Below are positions 1 through 8,396 of a stretch of DNA of 64,000 nt, piece after piece. Under the pieces are notes generated by a model. That model saw only the letters and a list, made by a program, of their open reading frames with translations, was not told the DNA's origin and did no database searches. This DNA comes from Schlesneria paludicola DSM 18645. Lineage in GTDB: Bacteria > Planctomycetota > Planctomycetia > Planctomycetales > Planctomycetaceae. The DNA is taken from positions 885,919 to 949,918 of the forward strand of contig NZ_JH636436.1 in assembly GCF_000255655.1 (NCBI RefSeq). The letters are read 5' to 3'. The stretch's first letter is position 1. The number at the start of each line of letters is the position of its first letter. The translations under genes were made by a program, and so were the position numbers.

Positions 1-822
1 GGTCCGTTCATGGGGCTGAGTTCTTATGCTCCGACGAATACAGCTGTGGCCGCGGCTTCGTCCTGCGATGTGTGTCTGGTTCTTGATCGATCCCATTCCA
101 TGTGTTGGGATCAGACAGGCGTCTCTTGGAGCTATCCGGCGCCCGTTGGGTTGGATAAGTATGGCGTCTCGAACGTCGTGACGATGCAACCAAGTGGACT
201 GCCGAGCGGAGTGTTTCAGCAATATCCACCGAAAAGCGGCAGCCGTTGGCTGGCGCTGCAATCGGCTGTGCAGTCGTTCTGTGATATTCTCAGTTCTGCG
301 AATGGAGCTACACACGCGGCAGTTGTGACCTGGGCCTCGCCGACGACCGCGCAAACGATTTACTCGACCAAGCAAGCTCCATTTCAGTTACCGGCCTCGT
401 CTGGTGTCACAACTGATGTCGATCTGACAGCCAGCATCGGCAGTATTTCTGCCGCCGTCGCCGCCCGCTCACAGAACATGCTGCTGGGGGGAACCGATAT
501 GTATACCGGAATCGAAAAAGGGATCTCGGTCCTCAGCGGCAGCAGTTCGCGCGCTTCGGCGACGAAGGTCATGATCCTGATGACGGACGGTGACTGGAGC
601 AGTCCCGCGGGAAATACAAACCCCGTGACGGCGGCCTCGCATGCAAAGTCGAATCGAATCGTGATTCACTGCATCTGCTTCCTGTCGAGTGCGAATCAGA
701 CGACGTGTAAAAGTATCGCATCGACGACTGGCGGAAAATTTTACTACGCCACGGATTCGGCCAGCTTAACGGCCATCTTCCAACAAATCGCGGGGACATT
801 GCCCGTGGCGTTGACGAATTAG
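1..822 (+). CDS. vWA-domain protein, TadG-like (5' truncated by window edge)
   Basis: The frame is open from base 1, so the N-terminus lies upstream of the window; the ATG at 10 is probably internal. The visible 270 residues form a von Willebrand factor A domain. The MIDAS metal site is recognisable: LVLDRSHSM supplies the DxSxS element, a Thr follows in GGTDMYTGI, and an Asp in ILMTDGD. The chain ends soon after this domain. A TadE-like gene follows 165 bp downstream on the same strand, which suggests this is the TadG-like partner found beside TadE in tight-adherence clusters; that role is inferred from context. The vWA fold is clear. The cellular role is less certain. Confidence 0.75.
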   Translation, partial: GPFMGLSSYAPTNTAVAAASSCDVCLVLDRSHSMCWDQTGVSWSYPAPVGLDKYGVSNVVTMQPSGLPSGVFQQYPPKSGSRWLALQSAVQSFCDILSSANGATHAAVVTWASPTTAQTIYSTKQAPFQLPASSGVTTDVDLTASIGSISAAVAARSQNMLLGGTDMYTGIEKGISVLSGSSSRASATKVMILMTDGDWSSPAGNTNPVTAASHAKSNRIVIHCICFLSSANQTTCKSIASTTGGKFYYATDSASLTAIFQQIAGTLPVALTN

Positions 823-986
823 GGTTGAGAAGCACGTTGATTCGTCAGGGTGCACCGTGGGGACTGCCTGTCCTGGATTGAAAACTTGGATGGCGAATAA
901 AGCGACCCGCAGACCTCGCACTTGAGTTGTATGACGTTGCGAGCGATTTGAGGCTCGATTGTTGATCCCCGTTGCAGCAGAGAAAA

Positions 987-1724
987 ATGAAAAATTCACG
1001 CAGACAATCTCAAGCTGTAGCCTGGAAAAAGGGGGCGGCGACTGTCGAGCTCGCGGTCGTGCTACCCATCCTGTTTCTGATCCTGTTCGGAGGCGTTGAA
1101 TTCGCGCGGCTCGGACAAGTCTCCAACGCAGCGGCATTCGCAGCGTTTCAAGGTTGCCGGCAAGGTATTATCACCGGTGGCACGGCGGCTTCGGTGACGA
1201 CGGCTGCACAAAACGTGATGAAAGCCATTTCGGTGAACAACGCCAAGGTCACTGTCACACCCTCGGTTATTACGTCGCAGACGACGGCTGTCACAGTGGT
1301 CGTTTCGATACCGATGGACGGCGCGACCTGGATCGTACCGACCTTTACGAAAGGTCAGACGATCAATCGAGGTTGCACGATGACCTGCCAAGGTGCAATC
1401 CCGTCGAATGTCTCGCTGCCGACATACACTGCAGTCGTTCAACCTGCCCCGCCGCCCATCGTCACACCTCCGACGACAACGACGGGGACTGGTACGACGG
1501 GGACTGGCACGACGGGGACTGGCACGACGGGGACTGGTACGACGGGGACTGGTACGACGGGGACTGGTACGACGGGGACTGGTACGACGGGGACTGGTAC
1601 GACGGGGACTGGTACGACGGGGACTGGTACGACAGGGACTGGTACGACGGGGACTGGTACAGGAACCACAGGCTCGGGAAGCGGAACTGGAACGGGTTCG
1701 CCACCTCCCACTCTGCTGTATTAA
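987..1724 (+). CDS. TadE-like pseudopilin with threonine/glycine repeat tail
   Basis: A 245-residue protein. The start is taken as the ATG at 987; a TTG 15 bp upstream in frame is less likely. Residues 13-40 match the TadE signature, a short basic segment then GAATVELAVVLPILFLILFGGVEFAR, that is an N-terminal hydrophobic helix with the Glu typical of prepilin-like proteins. The middle (about 50-140) resembles other planctomycete TadE-like proteins. The C-terminus is a low-complexity tail of (TGTGT) units encoded by 12 copies of a 15-bp repeat, ending in a Gly/Ser/Pro stretch. It follows the TadG-like vWA gene, so both probably act in a Tad pilus or surface structure. The repeat tail looks like a length-variable linker. 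Confidence 0.75.
   Translation: MKNSRRQSQAVAWKKGAATVELAVVLPILFLILFGGVEFARLGQVSNAAAFAAFQGCRQGIITGGTAASVTTAAQNVMKAISVNNAKVTVTPSVITSQTTAVTVVVSIPMDGATWIVPTFTKGQTINRGCTMTCQGAIPSNVSLPTYTAVVQPAPPPIVTPPTTTTGTGTTGTGTTGTGTTGTGTTGTGTTGTGTTGTGTTGTGTTGTGTTGTGTTGTGTTGTGTGTTGSGSGTGTGSPPPTLLY
1481..1660 (+). repeat. 12 tandem copies of a 15-bp repeat inside the TadE-like gene
   Basis: The unit GACGGGGACTGGTAC is repeated 12 times without gaps. The first units carry a C in place of the T (GGCAC), and one late unit reads GACAGGG. It encodes a Thr/Gly pentapeptide in the gene's frame. Because 15 is divisible by three and no stop arises, other frames stay open as well, which produces spurious long reading frames on both strands. 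Confidence 0.95.
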
Positions 1725-2327
1725 TCGAGCTTCAAAAGGAAGCTGACGCTTGTGTTGACTCATATAACGACTTCAGTAGTCGTAGATTTCGTCCGCCTGT
1801 TGCGGAATTTGATTCTCCATTTCCAGGTGAAAACCTCGCAACAATTGACTAACTGCGAAGCGTTCGCTAATTTATGACGACCTATTAAGTGGGTGGTATA
1901 TTTCCGGTTGGATTTGATCCTTCCGCATCAGCGATGCTGACTGGCTACACCGGAAGCGCGCGTCGACTTTCAGGAGTCTTACGCATGTGGCTTTCTCCCG
2001 TGGCCTTTCATTTCAACTTGCACGCAATCGGCCGCATCGGTGCTCGCTCAAGATCGTGTTGTGGCCGTTTTCGCGTTCTTAATCTTCGCGCGCGACAAGT
2101 CTCGCGTCACGTCTGACCGCTGCGCGAACGCGGTCACTGTGCGTTCCGGGTTTGCGCTCGATTCAGGGATTCGTCGCAATTGTGCTGCATGCACGATTGT
2201 GCTGTTGTTACTTCAAATCCTTTCGTGGTGACTTCGGATCTGAGGTCTGTTCATCGAGTCTCGCCGTCGCGAGACCGCGTGTGCCTTCATTCTCACGCAA
2301 TCGCTACGTAATTTTGGAGGTTTGATC
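1725..2327. other. Intergenic region, nothing recognised
   Basis: About 600 bp between the TadE-like gene and the DUF1559 gene. Short open frames exist but none has a ribosome binding site plus protein-like composition. The last 15 bp hold the GGAGG of the next gene. A promoter for that gene is expected here, but I see no convincing -35/-10 pair. Confidence 0.5.
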
Positions 2328-3353
2328 GTGTCGTTTTCTGTCGGGTCGCAATCGTACGTGCCGCGTCGCCAACGCGGATTTACGCTCATCGAGTTGTTGG
2401 TCGTGATCGCAATTATTGGAGTTCTGGTTGCCTTGCTGTTGCCTGCCGTACAGCAAGCACGAGAAGCGGCACGTCGAACACAATGCCGAAATAATCTGAA
2501 GCAGTTTGGACTCGCACTTCACAACTACCACGATGCAAATCAGACCTTTCCACCGGGGGTTGTCCAGGTGCGAAACGCAGGTCAGAACGGCATCATTGGT
2601 GCTGGCGATCCCAACGATCAGATCCCTGCCTGGGGCTGGGGATCATTTCTCTTGCCGTACCTCGATCAGGCGCCGCTTTACAATCAGCTTGGCCCCGGTC
2701 AGGTCACTTACAATTCGCTTGCAGTCGCCAGTTCAAACCTGATCCAGATTCCTCTCGCGGTGTTTCACTGCCCGACCTCAACGGCTCCCCCGCTGAATGA
2801 TCTTGCTGATGAATCGATCCAAACGGCGGGGCAGCAGTCTGCCGGAACGAGCAACTATGCTGCGAACTTTGGACACAGTCGTGGCGTCGGTCCATTCCGT
2901 GTCCTGCCGGCGGCCGACAACTACACCGCGTGTTATACGGGTGCTTTTGGATTCGATTCGAAAACGCAGATTCGTGATATCACCGATGGAACTAGTAACA
3001 CCGTGGCCGTTGGTGAACGTGCCTACAAAATTTCAGGAGTGGAGTTCTACGCCGCCGTCTGGCCTGGATGTGCGGTCGGGAACCGCGATAACTGCGTCGA
3101 TCAACTGATGGTCACACTTCGCGGAGGAATGAATTCCGGGGCCACGCAATCGGATCGGCAAGAAACGCTCAGCAGCGAACATGAGGGGGGGGCATTCGTG
3201 CTGTTGCTGGACGGTGCTGTCCGATTCATCTCCGAGAACATCGATTTTCGTACGGTGACCACCCCGGCGGAGCAGAACACGAATGGGCCGGTCGACAGCG
3301 TACTTGAACGCCTGTTCGCAATCCGCGACGGTCAGACCGTCGGCGAGTTCTAA
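2328..3353 (+). CDS. DUF1559 domain protein (planctomycete pseudopilin-like)
   Basis: A 341-residue member of the DUF1559 family, abundant in planctomycetes. I choose the GTG at 2328 because GGAGG lies 7 bp upstream at 2316-2320; a TTG two codons earlier is in frame but too close to it. Residues 13-45 form a type IV prepilin-like leader: RRQRG, then FTLIELLVVIAIIGVLVALLLPAV, with predicted cleavage after Gly17 and the conserved Glu five residues on. It is followed by the hallmark QQAREAARR and CRNNLKQFGLALHNYHD. The C-terminal part has the typical DGTSNT and DGAVRFISENID motifs. A lipoprotein gene follows, a common arrangement. The function of the family is not established. Confidence 0.93.
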   Translation: MSFSVGSQSYVPRRQRGFTLIELLVVIAIIGVLVALLLPAVQQAREAARRTQCRNNLKQFGLALHNYHDANQTFPPGVVQVRNAGQNGIIGAGDPNDQIPAWGWGSFLLPYLDQAPLYNQLGPGQVTYNSLAVASSNLIQIPLAVFHCPTSTAPPLNDLADESIQTAGQQSAGTSNYAANFGHSRGVGPFRVLPAADNYTACYTGAFGFDSKTQIRDITDGTSNTVAVGERAYKISGVEFYAAVWPGCAVGNRDNCVDQLMVTLRGGMNSGATQSDRQETLSSEHEGGAFVLLLDGAVRFISENIDFRTVTTPAEQNTNGPVDSVLERLFAIRDGQTVGEF

Positions 3354-3475
3354 ATGTCGTTTCCCTTGTGTCCGTAACGCGTCATTGATGCATCGTCTTC
3401 TACCGCGCGGTGCGTTTCATCCACGTGGGCTCGTTGTCGTACGCGATTCGCGTCGTTTGTCGTGAAGGAGACGTG

Positions 3476-3895
3476 ATGTTCAAGTCGGAAATTCGTGTGG
3501 CGAAGTGTCTTGGCGTCACCCTTCTTTTGTTCGCACTCGCGGGCTGTGGTCGGAGTGAAGTGGAACTGGGCAGCGTCAGCGGACGTGTCACGCTCGACGG
3601 GCAGCCGCTGCGTGGAGTGTTCATTGTGTTTCAGCCAGACAATCGGAAGCCCGCCCTGGCGCTCTTGGACTCAGACGGCAAATTCACCCTGCGGTACAAC
3701 GTGAAGCACGTCGGAACCGTGGTGGGCAAACAAGGAATCTACTTGAAGAAGCCGCTCTCTGATCAACTCGACGAAGTCCGGCAAGCAGGGATTGACGAAC
3801 CATCACCGTTCCCAAAGAAGTTCGAACAGATTTTTGAAACCGTCGACGTCAAATCGGGGCGCAATCATTTCAATCTCGAACTCAAAAGTTCATAA
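3476..3895 (+). CDS. Small lipoprotein, carboxypeptidase-regulatory-like fold
   Basis: A 139-residue secreted lipoprotein. The ATG at 3476 follows AAGGAG with 5 bp spacing; upstream in-frame codons do not give a signal peptide. Residues 1-24 are a signal peptide ending in the lipobox LAGC, so Cys24 would be lipidated. The mature part (GRVTLDGQPLRGVFIVFQP) resembles the beta-sandwich carboxypeptidase-regulatory-like domain found in many short planctomycete lipoproteins encoded next to DUF1559 genes. It lies 122 bp downstream of the DUF1559 gene on the same strand, so co-expression is likely. Substrate and partner are unknown. Confidence 0.8.
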   Translation: MFKSEIRVAKCLGVTLLLFALAGCGRSEVELGSVSGRVTLDGQPLRGVFIVFQPDNRKPALALLDSDGKFTLRYNVKHVGTVVGKQGIYLKKPLSDQLDEVRQAGIDEPSPFPKKFEQIFETVDVKSGRNHFNLELKSS

Positions 3896-3985
3896 GGTCA
3901 ATTCTGCCCGCACAGGCGGGTGGGAAGTCAAACACAAATCGTTGTGTCATCATCTAGCGGATCAGGGAACTCAAAGGAGAGACGG

Positions 3986-5356
3986 ATGCATCGAATGTTG
4001 AGTATCGCGGCCGTTGTCTTCGCGGCCGTAGTCGCCACGACACCGGCCATGGGCCGCGGGCCGAATATCGTCTATATCATGGCAGATGACCTTGGGCCGC
4101 ATGATCTGGGATGCTATGGCCAAAAGCTGATTCAAACACCCAATATCGACAAGTTGGCCATTGAGGGAACACGATACACGCAGGTTTATGCCGGTGCGTC
4201 CGTTTGTGCTCCTTCGCGAAGTGTATTGATGACCGGGCTGCACACCGGCCACACGCGCGTGCGCGGGAACCATTCGAAATTCGGGGGTGTGATTGGTGAG
4301 AGCGGCGAAAAAGGACGCGTTCCGCTCCGATCCGAAGATGTCACCGTGGCCGAAGTGCTCAAGCGAGCGGGTTACTCGACCGGGATCACCGGCAAATGGG
4401 GGCTCGGCGAACCGCACACAAACGGCGTCCCCAATCGAAAGGGATTTGATCAGTGGCTGGGATATCTGAACCAGAACGTGGCCCATTCGTACTTTCCTTC
4501 GGCCCTGTGGCTGAATGGCGAACGATTCGATCTGCCTGGCAATAGCGACGGACGCCGCCAGCAGTATTCACATGATTTGTTCACTGGATTTGCCCTCAAT
4601 TTCATCCGTGCCAATCGCGAGGAACCATTCTTTCTGTATGTTCCTTTCACGATTCCGCATGCCGCCTGGGAAGTTCCCGACCTGGGACCCTATGCAGATC
4701 AAACTTGGCCGAAAGGGGCGCGCGAGTATGCATCGATGGTCACGCGAATGGATGCCGACGTCGGTCGGATTGTGGCGTTGCTTGATGAGCTGAAACTTCG
4801 TGACAACACCATCGTCTTCTTTTGCAGTGACAACGGGGGCCCGGCTCCCTTTGGGGAAACGTTTCAGACGAACGGCGCGCTGCGGGGCAAGAAAGGGCAG
4901 GTCTACGAAGGCGGGTTGCGGGTCCCGATGATCGCGCGCTGGCCGGGACATGTTCCGGCCGGAAAAATCAGCGATGTCCCATGGTATTTTGCGGATGTGC
5001 TGCCCACTCTGGCGGAACTCGGGGGCGGCGAAGCCCCCTCGCCGATCGACGGAGTCAGTGTCGTGCCTGTGCTCCTTGGTACCAATCAGGCTTCTGTAGA
5101 TCGCTTCTTCTACTGGGAGCAAACGTCAAGCGGATTCGATCAAGCTGTTCGATGGGGAAAATGGAAAGCAGTGCGACTTGGCAAAGACCGTCCACTGGAA
5201 CTCTATGACCTCTCGAACGATCCTTCGGAAACCCAGAATGTCGCCGTGTCAAATCCTGGTGTCGTCGACAAGATTGACGTTTATCTAAAGACGGCGCGAA
5301 CAGAATCGGAAGATTGGCCGAGCGAACCGAAGCTTGCCACTGGACAATCAAACTGA
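3986..5356 (+). CDS. Secreted sulfatase (arylsulfatase A-like)
   Basis: A 456-residue sulfatase of the alkaline-phosphatase superfamily. The start ATG at 3986 follows AAAGGAGAGACGG and opens a signal peptide (about residues 1-22). Asp34-Asp35 (MADDLG) are the first calcium ligands. VCAPSRSVLMTG holds the formylglycine site, Cys74 in the C-x-P-S-R motif. The GKWGLGE and FFCSDNGGP segments carry further active-site and metal residues. It should hydrolyse sulfate esters, probably on a polysaccharide, outside the cytoplasm after Cys74 is oxidised by a formylglycine-generating enzyme, which is not in this window. A second sulfatase follows 130 bp downstream on the same strand. Exact substrate cannot be told. 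Confidence 0.93.
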   Translation: MHRMLSIAAVVFAAVVATTPAMGRGPNIVYIMADDLGPHDLGCYGQKLIQTPNIDKLAIEGTRYTQVYAGASVCAPSRSVLMTGLHTGHTRVRGNHSKFGGVIGESGEKGRVPLRSEDVTVAEVLKRAGYSTGITGKWGLGEPHTNGVPNRKGFDQWLGYLNQNVAHSYFPSALWLNGERFDLPGNSDGRRQQYSHDLFTGFALNFIRANREEPFFLYVPFTIPHAAWEVPDLGPYADQTWPKGAREYASMVTRMDADVGRIVALLDELKLRDNTIVFFCSDNGGPAPFGETFQTNGALRGKKGQVYEGGLRVPMIARWPGHVPAGKISDVPWYFADVLPTLAELGGGEAPSPIDGVSVVPVLLGTNQASVDRFFYWEQTSSGFDQAVRWGKWKAVRLGKDRPLELYDLSNDPSETQNVAVSNPGVVDKIDVYLKTARTESEDWPSEPKLATGQSN

Positions 5357-5486
5357 GTCTCGCCATTCGTTTTTTCGGAAACAGACGCCACCGGGCGGTC
5401 GACGCTGATGGAAAACTCGAGGGCCGACTTCGCCCTTGGTTGATTTCAACAGACAGTGAATCCACCATCTCACTTGGAATGATGTC

Positions 5487-6977
5487 ATGTGTCACCGCTG
5501 CCGACTGTTTCTGCTCATGCTCATCTTGGAAGTGGTTGCCGGAACGCCGTTGACCGCAGCCGATGCCAAGCCCGTTGTCCGGCCGAATATTCTGTGGTTC
5601 ATCGTCGATGATATGTCCGCCAACTTTTCCTCGTTCGGCGAACGGCAAATTCAGACACCCCACGTCGATCGGCTGGTGCGTGAGGGAACTCAGTTCACCA
5701 AATGTTTTGTCACCGCCCCCGTCTGCTCACCCTGTCGTTCGGCGCTCATCGCCGGCATGTATCAAACGACCATCGGGGCGCACAATCATCGCAGCGGCCG
5801 AGGTGTCGAAAAGATTCATCTGCCGGCGGGAGTCGAACCGGTGCCGGTCTTGTTCCAGCGTGCGGGGTACTACACCGGCATCGGAAGCTGGCCGTCCAAA
5901 GAGAAGGGACTCGGCAAGACCGACTACAATTTTGAGTGGGATCAGCGAATGTATGACGGCAATGACTGGTCTGGACGAAAGCCGGGACAGCCATTCTTTA
6001 TGCAGGTGCAGTTACACGGTGGAAAGCATCGCCATGCCGCGAAATGGGCCGCCATCGCCGAGCGGGAACTGGGCTCGACAACGCGTCCCGATGATGTTCA
6101 GTTGCCGCCCTATTATCCGCGCGACACAGTGATTCTTCAGGATTGGGCCGAGTATCTGGACACATGCCGGCTGACGGATCAATACGTCGGCGAGGTTATG
6201 AAACGACTCGCCGATGACGGATTGCTTGAGAATACGATTGTGTTCTTCATGACCGATCATGGCATCAGCCATGCGCGGGGAAAACAGTTTCTGTATGACG
6301 AAGGTCTGCACGTGCCGTTGGTGATCCGCGGACCGGGTATCGTTCCGGGCGTGGTTCGCGATGACCTGGTCGAACACATCGATCTGGCGGCCACATCACT
6401 GGCCTTGGCGGGGATTCCCCAGCCGAAAGGGATCCAGTCGCGTGACATTCTCGCCAAGAACTATGTGCCACGTGATGCGGTCTTTGCGGCCCGGGATCGC
6501 TGTGATGAAACTGTCGAACATCTGCGAAGTGTTCGCACATCAGGCTACAAATACATTCGCAATTTTCTGCCCGAACGTCCACATCTGCAGCCGAATGCGT
6601 ACAAGGATGGAAAGCTCATTATCCAGCGATTGCGTCAATTGCATGCGCAAGGCCAGCTTCCTCAATTGACGGAAACGCTGCTGTTTGCCCCGACGCGTCC
6701 CCCTGAAGAGCTGTACGACCTGCGCGAAGATCCCTTTGAAACCAAGAATCTCGCGGGCGATTCTGGATCGCAATCGGTGCTACTCGACCTGCGCGGACGA
6801 CTTGATCGCTGGATGGACGAGACGCGCGATCAAGGCCGACAGCCCGAATCCGAGGCCCTGTACGACAGCGACATGGCCGTCTATCTCGGTGAGCAGTCGG
6901 GACGACCGCGCGAAAAGCGAACACCGCTTGAAGAAAACGTCCAATTGATGAAGCAATGGGCGCGCGAAGGGAAATGA
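5487..6977 (+). CDS. Secreted sulfatase with a CSPCR formylglycine site (sulfamidase-like)
   Basis: A 496-residue sulfatase beginning at ATG 5487, with a hydrophobic signal segment (residues 5-25). Asp41-Asp42 (IVDDMS) are metal ligands. The formylglycine motif is Cys80-Ser-Pro-Cys83-Arg84, so the usual Ser of C-x-P-S-R is Cys and the usual Thr before the closing Gly is Ala. VFFMTDHGISHARGK is the conserved metal-binding strand. The C-terminal EELYDLREDPFETKNLA block is typical of heparan N-sulfatase-like and related bacterial enzymes. It probably forms a polysaccharide-degrading pair with the upstream sulfatase. Family assignment is firm; substrate assignment is a guess. Confidence 0.9.
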   Translation: MCHRCRLFLLMLILEVVAGTPLTAADAKPVVRPNILWFIVDDMSANFSSFGERQIQTPHVDRLVREGTQFTKCFVTAPVCSPCRSALIAGMYQTTIGAHNHRSGRGVEKIHLPAGVEPVPVLFQRAGYYTGIGSWPSKEKGLGKTDYNFEWDQRMYDGNDWSGRKPGQPFFMQVQLHGGKHRHAAKWAAIAERELGSTTRPDDVQLPPYYPRDTVILQDWAEYLDTCRLTDQYVGEVMKRLADDGLLENTIVFFMTDHGISHARGKQFLYDEGLHVPLVIRGPGIVPGVVRDDLVEHIDLAATSLALAGIPQPKGIQSRDILAKNYVPRDAVFAARDRCDETVEHLRSVRTSGYKYIRNFLPERPHLQPNAYKDGKLIIQRLRQLHAQGQLPQLTETLLFAPTRPPEELYDLREDPFETKNLAGDSGSQSVLLDLRGRLDRWMDETRDQGRQPESEALYDSDMAVYLGEQSGRPREKRTPLEENVQLMKQWAREGK

Positions 6978-6987
6978 GCCCGGTCGA

Positions 6988-7356
6988 TTATTCGGCCGCC
7001 TCGTGTTCCGGTTCGGTTGCAGGGCTGACCTTCTCTTCTTTGGGAGCCTTCGGTTTTGGCTTTTTCGTCTTTTTTTCTTCGGGGGCATCATTGCTGCCGC
7101 TTGGGAAGAGTGACGCCGCAGTCTTCTTCAGTTCCACCAGCTTCTGCTCCATCGTTTCGATCTCGGCGGCCAGTTTTCTGGCAAGCTCATCGCGCAGGTT
7201 GATGAAAGTCTGCACCTCGTCCATCAGCGGATCAAGCGACTCGCTCGAGGAGGACGGTTGATCCGTATCGGGCTGCTGTTCGGTCTCTATGTCATGGCTG
7301 ATCGGGGCTTCGGCGGCAATCACTTCTTCTGCCTCGTGTGGTCTCTTCTTGGCCAT
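6988..7356 (-). CDS. Small charged coiled-coil protein of unknown function
   Basis: A 122-residue acidic/lysine-rich protein, convergent with the sulfatase gene and ending 10 bp from it. The start ATG at 7356 has AAGGA about 12 bp upstream. Residues 1-40 are Glu/Ser-rich and probably disordered. About 45-85 (EVQTFINLRDELARKLAAEIETMEQ and following) should form an amphipathic or coiled-coil helix. The tail is Lys/Pro/Glu-rich. I recognise no family. The composition and a plausible ribosome site support a real gene. Confidence 0.6.
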   Translation of the reverse strand: MAKKRPHEAEEVIAAEAPISHDIETEQQPDTDQPSSSSESLDPLMDEVQTFINLRDELARKLAAEIETMEQKLVELKKTAASLFPSGSNDAPEEKKTKKPKPKAPKEEKVSPATEPEHEAAE

Positions 7357-7667
7357 TCGTCAATCAATCCTTGGTCTCGATGTCGTTGCGGGCCCGATTT
7401 GAGCGGGCTTTTATCAGGAAATCGAATTCTCGACAATTGGTGGCAACGAATCAGATTTTGGGGGGGATCATCGCGATCGCGTATTCCCCTTGTCTTTGCT
7501 TTCCCCCCATCGTCGTTTCACGCTGACTCGCCGAGAAGGGAGGCCTTCTGACATCATTTCGCCATGTTGTCAGTTCCGTTCCCCCGACATCCTTGCCAGC
7601 GGCCATCCCGGTTCCCTAGAAATCTCACCCATCCCCCGACAACGCCATTTCGCAAGGAAGCGGAGAC
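7357..7667. other. Divergent intergenic region
   Basis: About 310 bp between two divergent genes, so it should carry both promoters. I see no clear hexamer pair, hairpin or RNA gene. Confidence 0.4.
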
Positions 7668-8348
7668 ATGAGCGACCAGATATTCGCGCCCGGTCCGACC
7701 CCGAACACCGTCCGATCTCCAGATGGAACGATCCTCAACGTGCCCGCAGGCTGGGTTCTGCTTCCACCCGGTGATGCTGCGCTGACGCGTCGCGTGAAAG
7801 CCGCCGGAGATTATTGGGTCGTGGCGGAAAAGAAGGGGCGAAAACTTTTTTCGCGAGGAGTTTGGACGAACGCATCCATCATTGATCAAATTCGCGCCGA
7901 CCTCGAAATCGAGCGTTCGACGGAAAGTTTCGCGAAGAAGAAAGTCGCCGATGCGAAGCGGCGTGAGAAAGCACAGTCAGAGTATGTCGAAGATTTCCAC
8001 GGCGCCGTCGTGGCGTTCCTTGCTTTCCACGAGCGGCATGCCGAACTGGCCGAACGCCTGGCCCGTGCCGTGACAGTGCATGCCACTCCTGTCGGCAGCG
8101 GCACCGTCGCCAGAACCAAACGCATTCCGGTCGAACAACGCGCGGAAGCTGCCGTCATTGCTTGGATGAGGCATCAAACCACCGGCTACGACGGAATGGT
8201 CATCCCCCGGGTGAAAGGGGAACGGCGCGAAGTTCGAAGAATGCTCGCTCAGCGATCAAAGGAATTACTCCAACGCTACAGACGCGGTGAAGCGAGCGCC
8301 GCAGACTGCCCGCTTCGCCGCGCGATGGCAGAAACACCTCATCCGTGA
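7668..8348 (+). CDS. DUF2293 domain protein
   Basis: A 226-residue cytoplasmic protein. The start ATG at 7668 follows AAGGAAGCGGAGAC. The N-terminal half begins with a short domain around GWVLLPPGDAALTRRVK, then a charged helical segment (about 90-125) that could be a coiled coil. The C-terminal region AVIAWMRHQTTGYDGM followed by VKGERREVRRMLAQRSKELLQRYR matches the DUF2293 pattern, a roughly 85-residue helical domain of unknown function. It sits alone between a divergent and a convergent gene. Function unknown. Confidence 0.8.
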   Translation: MSDQIFAPGPTPNTVRSPDGTILNVPAGWVLLPPGDAALTRRVKAAGDYWVVAEKKGRKLFSRGVWTNASIIDQIRADLEIERSTESFAKKKVADAKRREKAQSEYVEDFHGAVVAFLAFHERHAELAERLARAVTVHATPVGSGTVARTKRIPVEQRAEAAVIAWMRHQTTGYDGMVIPRVKGERREVRRMLAQRSKELLQRYRRGEASAADCPLRRAMAETPHP

Positions 8349-8396
8349 CGCAACCCACACTGTCTGCGTCAAGTCTCGCGATGCCGAGAAAACTCG

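Noticed and set aside
1481..1660. Tandem repeat considered as a CRISPR-like array
   Set aside because: There are no spacers: units are directly adjacent and in frame with a protein.
1062..1852. Long frames on both strands across the 15-bp repeat
   Set aside because: They are kept open by the repeat unit itself. Only the TadE-like frame has a real N-terminal domain.
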